NCBI RefSeq assembly: GCF_910592395.1
Contig: NC_088319.1
Location: forward strand, 6,450,001 to 6,514,000
Origin: Lineus longissimus
Lineage: Eukaryota > Nemertea > Pilidiophora > Heteronemertea > Lineidae
Direction: 5' to 3'
DNA length: 64,000 bases
Of the stretch, positions 23,496 through 33,434 are shown piece after piece. The translations under genes and the position numbers were made by a program. The notes beneath the pieces are model-generated. The model worked only from the letters and a program-made list of their open reading frames with translations. It did no database searches and had not been told where the DNA came from. How positions within the stretch are numbered: position 1 is the stretch's first letter; each line of letters opens with the position of its first letter.

Positions 23496-24983
23496 TGCAA
23501 CAGTGCAACCCTGGATGATGTTCAAGCTTTCAAAGCAGCTGCCGAAATTAGAGAAGAGGTCAGAAAGACTTCGAAGAAATACGTACAGAAGATGGTGAAC
23601 AAAAAGCTTGGCAAATCACTTCCAAGTGTATACGCAGTTGGGGATAAAGTGTTGGTGCGGATTCAAGGTACAGAACAGCGGAAAAGTGGAAAGAAGGTGA
23701 AGGCACCAAAGGCAGTCGAGGGGGTCGTTACAAAGGCTCGGAAACAAAAGTACTGTTACAGGGTAAAATACATCTTAGATGATGCCGAAAATGAAGGATG
23801 GTTTTCGGTGAGCGATATCACGTCTATGACCCGTGAAGAAGAAGCGAAACGCCGACCGAGAACTGCAAAGACAACAGAGGAATATCTATTCGAGGAGTAT
23901 TTAAAGAATACAGCGTCTTTCTCATCTGTGGAGGCAATGTTGGAATTCATTGAACTCAACCAAGCAATTGAATGCTCAAGATTGGAACACCAGTCAAGAA
24001 ATAGCATGCATGAGCGATTCTTCGCAACCATCACCAACCATGGTCTCCAGGTTGGACGAGAAATTGAAGGCGATGGGAACTGCATGTTCGCAGCTCTCGT
24101 CGACCAGTTGGAACGTGTCGGCATAAACGATTTTAACCCGAGAACGCTAAGACTAAACATCGTAGAGTTTTTACGACGCAACCCAAGGATGTCAGATGGC
24201 ACCGAATTATTCTCGTTTGTGAGTGGTGACAACAGTTAGGAGGAGTACCTGAGTCGAATGAGCCGCCAAGGTACATGGGGAGACCACTTAGTTCTGCGCG
24301 CTGCTTCAGAGATGTTGAAAATGCAAATTGTGGTAATTTCGAGCGTATCTGATCGTCCTGTTACCATCCACCCTTCTGCTGAAACCGCTCAGTGCCCAAG
24401 ACTCCTACTAGGACACCTCTTTGAACTACATTACAAGAGCCTTGAAGAAGCCCAGCATCAGGCAGACAGTCCCAGTATCGGTGCTGCACACTTGGACCCA
24501 AATGATGCATTTACAAACGAAAGTGTTCTTGAGAGTACCGAGAATACCTCAGATAATGTGCGTGGTTCCGTAGACTTGCAGTCCCAAACAGTGTCGATGG
24601 GAAAACCCCATGACCCATCAGATACTTTACCTCTGGATGCCGAATGGCCTTTGGATGATGATGAAATAAGACAGGCTGTAAGAGCGGAAAGGGGTGAAAA
24701 TTTAACGGAATGGGATGCTTTCGCAGAAAATCACTGGCTCTTTGGCATAACGGGTGCGAGCGTGCTGTGGGCCAGAGATGCACAGACGAGAGGAATCTCA
24801 CTGGAAAAGGTCAATGGGCATTACGTTTTGAATGAAGAACTGATGGACGATTTTGACGCATTCCAGGGGAAAATGACAGCAGAGGATTCTCGAATACGCT
24901 TCAAAGCCAAGCTTCTTAACATTTGGCTTGCCAAATTTCGACCTTCAACAGCTTTTCCGGAAGACGGTGATTTTTTTTTCTAA
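23496..24983 (+). pseudogene. SH3/chromo-like plus OTU cysteine protease part of the Ginger-type element
   Basis: From a probable acceptor at 23495 the frame gives an SH3/chromo-like part (VYAVGDKVLVRIQG, then EGWFSVSDITSMT) as found C-terminal to integrases. It then gives an OTU deubiquitinase-like domain with EIEGDGNCMFAALVDQL (Asp at 24072, Cys at 24081), EYLSRMSRQGTWGDHLVL, and LFELHYKSL (His at 24429). The Asp-Cys-His set of OTU proteases is present. A single in-frame TAG at 24237-24239 separates Cys and His; the frame is otherwise open from 23496 to 24983. A further C-terminal part of about 150 codons with TEWDAFAENHWLFGI follows and is not recognised. The role may be ubiquitin removal in favour of the element, but this is inference. 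Confidence 0.82.
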
Positions 24984-26130
24984 TGAACTCAATATCAGCT
25001 AGAGAATTCGATGAGTGGAAGTGCTCCTATCTGATATAGTTAATAACAACCGTAACATGTGTAGCTTCACTTTACTTTACCGTGAACAAAGGTCTAGTTT
25101 TGTTTAGTAAATAGTCAACTAAACATATAATTAAACATGACATGAACCGTGATTATACACTTTATGATAATTTTGATGAGAACCTTTAATTTCGTTCAAA
25201 GGCTATCATTCCAGAGATTTTTCTGAGGAAAATATATCGTAGGCAGTAATTGTACTATCTGTATCTATTAGAAGATATGTAGTAAGTGATCTTAATGTTT
25301 TTATACTAGGTTTTCTTGCTTTTTAATGTATTTGTACGGATTCATTTTACGTCAGTCATAGCACCAAAAGAGGCGAATTTTGCATTTCTAGACACTTTAG
25401 GCAATAGCTTTGTTCGAAAAAGACTAATAAGGGTCTAATTTGTTAGCCAACTCCTTGAGACACAAAATGATGTCGTGCCTTTTCCACAAGCTAGCTTGCC
25501 AAATTAAAGTGCAATTAGACCTTAATTACTTATTTCTGTCCAAAGTTAGGCCTCTTTTTGTCTAAAAGGTTTAGAAATGCAAAACCTGCCTCATTTGGTA
25601 ATATTAGTGGTAATGGGTGTCCCCACGACTCGATCATCTGACTAGTCACGGGTAGTTGGACCTAAGATCTTTGGATCTCAATGCCAATTGTCAACTGAGA
25701 TATCCTTCATCTACGATTGTTTTATCCTTACTAATATCTGTCACAATAACCTATATCTAAAGATGATGAGCAAACAATAAACATGAATGAGCAGGGACAA
25801 GTCCTGATGCAGGGCGGTCAAACAATCTTTGGAGGACACCATGTACTTTTTCTACACTGAAAAAATCAACATGAAAATCATACAGCCGACGCAGAGGCAT
25901 GTCAAATGCCTGTGCCGTCATTTTACAACCGGCATTCATTAAACACCAAAATACCAATGGCTACAATCCAATTGTTGCTCTTTTTGTGCCCAATATCTTC
26001 AGGATGTTCAGGAAGTCAGCTGAATGGACCATGGTAGATCTTTGCGTCCTTGCGGATAAGAAGACGAACGATCATCCTGCCTTACTTGGGCGTTTTTAAA
26101 TCATTCAGACTGATTGCAAACTCTCGTATA
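24984..26130 (-). other. 3' non-coding part of the Ginger-type element with a minus-strand frame
   Basis: Most is AT-rich and non-coding. On the minus strand 25957-25757 has a 66-codon frame (MNAGCKMTAQAFDMPLRRLY and on to FDRPASGLVPAHS) with some helix-turn-helix character. It may extend upstream to about 26090 with changes of frame. I do not recognise a family. Confidence 0.3.
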
Positions 26131-26717
26131 GTTGGCATATTAGAGTTGGAACAAACCGTTCACCGGGTAGAGACATCTTGCGGCTGAGTACTTATCTATC
26201 TCCATTGGAGTTGGCATATTAAAGTTGGAATCATGTCCATCAGAGTTGGCACTCTTATAGAGTTGGAGCGTAACACGCCCCACTGCAAGTTTGATGGACT
26301 GGTGACGATTTTATAGTAGTCTCAATCAAATGACAACAGATGTCACTACTAATTCAAATTGTTAGGCCCATTCACTTCCGCGTTTTGTTTGGCCGACATG
26401 CATAATCTAATATATCGGAAGCGAAAATCGATTCTAGCCCGAGATCGATAAATGACGGAGAGCCAGTTTCTTCGGTTAGGAATAGGGACGATTAGAACCG
26501 GGGCTTAGAATGGCTAACAACCAAGGGGTTGACCCAAGGATCTCCGATCTTGACCTCCGACCAAGGGAGGCGACGAAGGACACAGCATTACTTGGCAAGG
26601 TAGGCAGGCCTCCGCGGAATCCGTGCCGTTTAGTAAGGCACCCCCTCCCTCCAGTATTAGTGACCCTGATTGAAAAGCCATGTAAGGTCTCTCCAGTTGT
26701 CTCTATAAAAACAGTGG

Positions 26718-27558
26718 GGATTCGGAGAGTGTCAGCAAGTCGCTGTCCACTATGGTTAACCACCGCTAGCAGACAATAACAAATTTGAAAACTACGGCAG
26801 ATTCAAAAGTGGATAGTTCCTGTTCTATGGCACTGCTGGAAGACATTTCTAGATGATAACTTAAAGACATCTGTTAGTAGGTTTATATTGATGTAGTTGT
26901 CTTGAATAAGTAGAAAAGGCAGTATTTCTATAGACCTATACCTTATCCAGGGCACAAAATTCGCATATTTCTCCCATATCTGCCTAAGTTGTGAAGATTA
27001 TTGCATGTGCTGTGTTGTGTAGCATATACATCAGAATAGGAAGACATGATAACAAGCACTTGGCCCAAAGTGTTCTAAAAAGTGGCTTAAAATGCAAAAA
27101 TATACAACAGATTGTCCGCTATGGTTACCTGTGTCACTGTCATGTACAAGTGTAGAACCATAGCGAACAGTCATGGAGGTGCATAAAAAGTAACCATAGC
27201 GGACAGTCTGCCGTTTTATATTGCATTTTAAATCACTTTATAGAACACTTTAAGCCAAGTGCTTATGATATCTGCCAATTCTGGTGAACATGCTGCAAAA
27301 CACAGCACATGCTATAATCTTCACAACTTATGCAGACAGGGCCTATGGTAGAAATAAGCGCAAGTGTGTACCCTGAATTAGACCACTGTTTTCTCTATTT
27401 ATTCAGGTCAGCTACACCGTTACAAACCTATCTAAACAGATGCGTTAAAGTTATCACCAAGAAATCCACGTCGAGTGCCACAGAACAGGAATTATCGGCC
27501 CTGAGTTTTCAATCGGTAACCATAGTGGACAGTGACTTGCTGACACTGTCCGAATCTC
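26718..27558. mobile_element. Large palindromic (foldback) element
   Basis: The two halves are inverted copies of about 400 bp, with the centre near 27135-27170. The outer end reads ATTCGGAGAGTGTCAGCAAG on the left and is matched by CTTGCTGACACTGTCCGAAT on the right. The word CTGTCCGCTATGGTTAC, with one or two changes, occurs at both outer ends and three times at the centre. A half-copy (left arm only) lies at 54855-55165. No protein is encoded, and I could not fix a target duplication. Confidence 0.8.
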
Positions 27559-29231
27559 ATACGCAGGGCGGACGGGAAACACATCGCGTGGGTGACACTA
27601 TACAATGTACACTGTTGTTGCAGACGAGAAGGTCGCGCGATGTCCAGCGCGTTGTGGGGATCCAGCTTTGATTAGTTGATAAAACGATCATCTGAGGGGT
27701 TAAAAGTGGACGAAATTTGCTCTTGACTGACTTCGTTACCGCTCATTTTAATAAAATGTGTCTAAAAATCACATCAAGTGCCTTGTCTGTCATTCTATTA
27801 AGGAATTGATACCGAACTGGAGGTATTGGTTGCCTCACCATAACCGCGAGGGTGGAACTAAAATGTTGACCGAAACCGAGGCGAACAATTTCTATTCTAA
27901 AACATCTCTAATTGAATAACGAATAATGTGGTTATAAATGCTTTTTACTGCTTCCATATTTTGGACCAACCCAAGCAGTTAAGGTTGCCTAAACTATAAC
28001 CGCTGAATTCAAAAACGAGGCTTCGTTGGTGCATATTGCATTTACACTATAAAGTGCTGTTCATTCTCAACCCAGATGTTTTAAAATATGGATCCATGTT
28101 AGTGTGGCGTTATCTGTACACATCGTGTTTAGGTCATGAGGTCGGTCATGTAATACGCCTACATGTCTGCCGCTTGTTGACTGTTTTATGTACATTGTAG
28201 TTCCATTGACCTACTAGGGGCCACTAAAATTATTCACCGATTCAGAAAACAATCTTTATTTTCATTTGCTATTTTCGTCATCTATTCATATTGTCTCATG
28301 GACTGCCCCAAATGGCGGTAATTGTGGCGGCAAGGTGATGGACGTTGCTGTATTGAAACAGTGTCAGCATTTTCTGACAAGAATATCGCAATTATCATGA
28401 TTATTAGTGTCTCTTGCATTAATACATACTATTCCAACGTCTTTTCTCCTATGGTTTTCTGGTACGAATATACGGAGTGCATTTTATGGTTAGTGGACTT
28501 ACATGTGAATGATTATATACCGATCACATGTAAATGTAAACATCTTTGTTCGACATCATCTCATGTTTCATAGCCAACTCAGAATACAACCAACTTGTAC
28601 CAGCTAAAATTAATTGATTAAATGTACAATGTATTTCCAACAGCAGCGACCCTTCTAGCCTGTCAGCGGTCTTCCGATACCGGTGTAAAAAGAATGGACG
28701 TCCTAGGAATGCAGGACCCCATACAATAGCTGTAAATTGTCAACGAATGTGGTTAATGGCTTGGTTATGGTTAGCTACATAATCTTCAACAAAGGAACTC
28801 GCAGAATGTAAATTGCGTTGTCGAGAAAGCCCGCCACTAAACGCAGTGTTATGGAGGAGGGACAAGGCCAGGCCATTTCGTCCGGAGTGTACATGCATGC
28901 AGGCCTACTACACATTCAAAGCAATTAGAGCACGACTACTATACTGCATGCCTTTATAGAGGGTATGCCCATACATGTATATGATAGGCTTATCACCGTG
29001 TCAAGGATTGGCCGATTAGAGTGGGATATTCTCTGGTAAATCAGATGGCACGAGATCAAGGCTGACCAACTCGGATAGAACAGGGTCCGCTTGTTATTCA
29101 AAACAAGTTTTGTCACTAACGCTGGCGTTAACGTGGCGTTTAGGTCTACTGGAATTAACTGAAAGAGATAAGGCCAAGTTGAATTAACCCAGCCTCATTG
29201 ACAGAGGTTGACCCTGTACTGGTAATGGTGT
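27559..29231. other. No gene recognised
   Basis: It contains the possible low-copy repeat at 27795-27890 that resembles 6720-6900. Otherwise no coding, TIR or tandem structure was recognised. Confidence 0.3.
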
Positions 29232-29240
29232 AGGGTGAGG

Positions 29241-29917
29241 GAATGTAGGTAATAAAGGCACTGGAAAAAAAGGCACTGGAAAAAAAGGAACGGAAAAAAA
29301 GGCACTAGGTAAAAAAGGCACTGGAAAAAAAGGCACTAGGTGAAAAAGGCACTAGGAAAAAAGGCACTGGGAAAGAAAGGCACTAGGTAAAAATAGCACT
29401 GGAAAAAAAGGCACCAGGAAAAAAGGCACTGGATAAAAAAGGCACTGGAAAAAAAGGCAATGGAAAATTGGCACCAGAAAAAATGTATGGGAAATCTCTG
29501 AGAAATCTCTACTACACAGATAAAAAATGAAAATAAAAATGCCTATGTGCATTTCAATGTGTAGTTTTTTTCTACATCAACAGAATGCTGGGTGGTCCAA
29601 AAAAACGGAACAACCTATCTTCAGTACTCTCCGACCAGAAAAACTAGCTTGGATAGGCATGCAGGGAATCCTTATAAAAAATGATACAAAGATCATCCGA
29701 TTTGGTCCAGTAGTTTAATCAAATTAGATTCAGGGTTCCCTCACCAATAACCTATTTCTACAAAATACAATAGTTAGTTTGTCACAGGAGGGGCTATTGA
29801 CATCTACCAAACATACTTGATGTGCCTTTTTTACCTAGTGCCTTTTCTTCCAGTGTCTTTTTTACCTAGTGCCTTTTTTCCGTACCCTTTTTTCCAGTGC
29901 CTTTATTACCGTCTACC
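29241..29917. mobile_element. Foldback element with minisatellite arms and 9-bp target duplication
   Basis: The left arm (29248-29475) is about 15 tandem copies of a 15-18-bp unit like GGCACTGGAAAAAAA. The right arm (29818-29910) is the same unit inverted, ending CCAGTGCCTTTATTACC. AGGGTGAGG occurs at 29232-29240 and 29918-29926, immediately outside GAATGTAGGTAATAAAGG and its partly matching inverted end. The centre (29480-29815) is unique and non-coding. The design is that of the element at 61547. Confidence 0.78.
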
Positions 29918-29929
29918 AGGGTGAGGACT

Positions 29930-31484
29930 AGCAGGAACTGCAGATGCAGTGTGAAGGTGAGGTGGTTTCAATGGAATGCTGAAGCAGAATAAACTCGAAA
30001 CTACCCTTTCAAAATTCCTACCAACACTTCATATACATGTATAACATCGAAAACCAAGAAATATCTCCAAGCCTAAAAGTGCACTCAAGATAGAAAAAAT
30101 CCACAACTTTAAACATTTAAAGAGAACACTCTCGAGATAAAAATCAGTTCAAACTAGAACAAGTCCTCAAGATAAAAGTGTTCTCAAGATTTGAAAGTGG
30201 ATCAAGACAAAAAGTCTTCAAAACAAAAAAGCCCTCAATGAAAAAATCGCTGTCATGACAAAATACCTTCTTGTGTACTTTCTGCATCCTGGATCAGTTT
30301 TCGTGTATTCGAGGTATATTTTCTTGATCCAGTTTTCACCTCGAGGGCAATTGAAGAAGTTCTATCCATTTTTAAAGTTGAGTGCATTTTTGTCTTGAGG
30401 ACAGTTTTATTGACCTTTCATCATGAGGGTGTTTTAATATGTAATCAGGGTTTTGTTTTGTATCTTAAGAACATTTTTTGCTTTTGGATATTTCTATGAA
30501 GTTTTGTTAACGATGATAGGGACTGTTATGAAACGTTGGTAGGGATTCTATTGACACATGTCCTAGTTATGGGGTTCTTCCACTTTGGTCTTCTATGGTT
30601 ATCACTACTCCATTGTTCTCAACTACTCTCCTAAAAAGAAGGTTGAGAGGAATTCAGTCTTTAAAGGATTGAGCGGCATTTTATTGCAGTATGTTTGTTC
30701 TTCTTCTGATCCATCAGAAAACTATTTTTCTAAACGTGTTTGATGCTTCTTAAATTTTGTTTCAGCTCTTAGGTAGTAGAGTAACCGCTCATCATTCTAT
30801 ATGTTTAGTACATGTTTTAGTACATTTTACGATTATATTTTACCGTGTGTTTATCAGTTACAACATTCCTGAAAGTATTCCACGTTTAAGTTCATAATCA
30901 CTGAGTGGAAACTTATCTAATCCAATATTCCTTTTTCTGTTGTCTCAAAGATCCATCACTGTAAAATTGCATTTACTTCACTAGAGCAACATGATGTTTT
31001 ATGCCATCAAAAGTCGAACAAAAATAGCTTCAGCATACAGCTCCTTCAGCTCTCCTGGTTGAAGCAGTGCCCATAGACGTTCCATGTTGCTACTTTCAGG
31101 TTCTTACGACTAGCAACGTCCTTTTCAGGGTGACGCCTTTCTACCGGCTTTCGGTGTCATCCGTCATAAATAAATACTCACAAGATTGCTGCCTCGTACA
31201 TGTTCCATTAGTTCCTATTCTCGTTTCTGTAACTCTGTGTAGCAACGGAATGAGTCGTTTGCCCACATAGTCGCCCGTTGGGAACCAACTTTGGACCCTC
31301 CTCCGGACCCTTACCTACGATCCGGGGGCTGGAATTTCCAGGGGCCGGGGTTCGCCAGCGTAGCCCTTATAGGGTCACAGGGAATCAGGTGCATCACTGC
31401 AACGTCAGGATCCACGATCATCAAATAAGCAAGTTTCACTCTTTGTAACATGTATGTAACCCACGCTCCGCTTGAAGTTTTTTT
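29930..31484. other. No gene; weak inverted structure at 30060-30480
   Basis: CTCAAGATAAAA-like words are repeated at 30085-30240, and TTTTGTCTTGAGGAC-like words in the opposite sense follow at 30290-30480. This may be a badly decayed foldback element. The rest is not recognised. Confidence 0.3.
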
Positions 31485-31880
31485 TAAGTACGCATAGCTT
31501 TAGTGGTTAAGAAACGTGCCATAGTTACACACAAACGGCCAGTTCACACCATTTGACCTCTGTGACCTTGAAAATTAGGTGAAATAAAAAAACGTGTACG
31601 ATATATGATGTATCCTTACTAGGAGAACCTACCATAAAAATCTTATCGAAAACGAGTCACTCATAAGAGAGATATTACACTTTTTAGGTTTCCACTTTTG
31701 GCCCCCTGGTGGCCAAGTTAAGATTCAGATCGGACCGAAATTCATTGTCAAAGGTGACCTGACCTGGGAGGGGGGGGGGGGGTCCTTTGTACAAAGTTTC
31801 AAGTTCATAGCCCCAGCGGTTAAGAAACGTGCCACTGTTTTTGACAACAACACCGCTGTGTCCGTCGTCCGTCGTCCAAT
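31485..31880 (-). repeat. AGCTCACC-family repeat fragment
   Basis: On the minus strand this matches the end unit of the family: GGTAAC..., GGCACGTTTCTTAAC, CACCAGGGGGCCAAA and the AGGTCACAGAGGTC box (complement at 31554-31568), followed outward by CGTCCGTCGTCC words at 31860-31878. The hairpin end is not preserved. Confidence 0.7.
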
Positions 31881-32080
31881 CCTGTGTCAAAAACAGTGCA
31901 CAATGTACACCGTATTGTACAGACGGCGTAACGGTGGGCCTCGGGCTCCCAAAGATAATAATTAAATTCAATTGCCTATATTTTTCCTTTGCTCGTGGCT
32001 TTCCTGGCGGCACTTGGCTCTTAGATAGAGTATTGGCTCTTGTCTCTTAGTTCAGGGTGTCCCCCTGTGTCTGATACTAT

Positions 32081-32776
32081 AGGGCCGTTTAGACGACAGA
32101 AAAAAGGCCCGATGGGATCCGATCGAATCCGAATGCAGTCTAAATTTCCCTGGTGTAAACGCAAACCGATCGGGTCTCATGTGGTCCCATCGGGTCTTCA
32201 AGTGGTCCACCTCTTTTGCTGGTTCCATCGGGGCTAATCCGGATGCATCCGGATGCATCCGGATCAAATTTGGTCGTCTAATGCGGTCTCATCTGGACTA
32301 ATTTTTTTACCTACACGCATGCGTATTGGAAATGGTACTTCGGCAATACTTCCTTTCATTATAAACACGTGTATTTTCGCGGGAATTAATGTCGTTTTGA
32401 TTGTCAGTTTTATAGTATTTTCTCTTGGCTTATTTTCATTATTCCAATATGGTGAAGGATAAGCTCACGGACACGGTTGTTTTCGATCTCATACATATTT
32501 GGAGCGATCAATCCATTCAGCGGAAGCTAGACAGCAGCTACCATAAGAACGAGCTTTCCTAGTACCATTATAACCCGCATTGTGGCGCTAAATCGTTGTC
32601 GCCACCGCGACATCCTGCGGATTATTGGTGGAACCAAAAGAAATTAGTCCACATCAGTCCTCATTGCTGTTAGCGTCTAAACGGATACATTAAAATGAGA
32701 CCACATCCGGTCTGGAATGGGGTTCGATCGGATCGGATCGGAATGCGGTCTTTTTGGAAAGCGTCTAAACGGCCCT
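32081..32776. mobile_element. TIR element with 3-bp TAT target duplication
   Basis: The ends are AGGGCCGTTTAGACG and its inverted copy CGTCTAAACGGCCCT. TAT flanks both sides (32078-32080, 32777-32779). Subterminal GATCGGATC and GGATGCATCC words repeat. No transposase is encoded. A 3-bp duplication suggests the PIF/Harbinger group, although TAT is not its usual TWA. Confidence 0.75.
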
Positions 32777-32779
32777 TAT

Positions 32780-33434
32780 AGTCCATACGTAAATCGTTTG
32801 GGGCTCTCTGGAGTGAGAACTACTGGTTGGATTTCTTTGAAGTTTAGTTTTTAATCTCGGCTTCGAAGAGGGATGCCACATATCCGTTTCAGAGGTTAAC
32901 TCTCATATTGTTCGGTTTTGGGTCATTTAGAACCGACCCAAGATGGTTTATTTTGTTACAGCCTGTATGCTGCTAGCCTTTGTGGACGCTAGTGAGACTT
33001 GTTTACAAACACGGTTTATTTTAGGCCTATGCATTTACTTACTTATGTAAGCGCATAGTTTCATACTGTTGTTTCACTTTTATAACATAGCGACCTTCAC
33101 TGATCTGAAGTATAAATTCTCCCAACTTGTAGCGGTAATTCTTTTCATGTATTGCATAGGCCCTCTTATAATGGATAACTGAGGCATTCAGATGACCGTG
33201 CACGGTATTCATTCATTCTTAAATCATTATCACACCAGACAAATTGGTTTTAGGTCATTGAAATATGGCAATAGGACACTTTTCCGTCTACGAACATGAA
33301 CATAGGCCAAGTAGAACTCTATTTTCGTTTGGTTCTGTATTTTATTACATATACTGTACTTCTGAAAAAATTACTTACAAGGTCAAACATTCCTCCGTTT
33401 GCTCCCGGAAAAATGAGAAATAAAAACCAATCAA
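32780..33434. other. No recognised feature
   Basis: This is the downstream flank of the intact transposase-like gene (minus strand). I saw no TIR matching the other flank at 34932-35007. Confidence 0.35.

Larger units (their letters stand above)
21460..26275 (+). mobile_element. Ginger-type DNA transposon with integrase and OTU domain
   Basis: The left end TGTTACGCTCCAACTCTATA and the right end are inverted copies over about 145 bp (left 21460-21606; right about 26131-26275) with few differences. CGCCC flanks both sides (21455-21459 and 26276-26280), a 5-bp target duplication. The TIRs contain CCAACT at least six times, which may be transposase-binding repeats. Inside are integrase exons (21864-23235) and an SH3/chromo-like plus OTU frame (23496-24983), both on the plus strand, then about 1.1 kb of non-coding sequence with one minus-strand frame. 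TGT termini with an integrase of the retroviral type are typical of Ginger elements. The element has both ends but the gene carries stops. Confidence 0.85.

Noticed and set aside
23592-24983. Stop-codon readthrough at TAG 24237
   Set aside because: Other stops occur in the same gene, so decay is the simpler explanation; the context was not a known readthrough signal.
26476-26763. 95- and 89-codon frames on both strands
   Set aside because: Overlapping frames on opposite strands in a GC-richer patch that partly overlaps the palindromic element; no motif.
29252-29475. CRISPR-like or microsatellite array
   Set aside because: Short units without spacers, inverted at 29818-29910, with a 9-bp target duplication: a transposable element arm.
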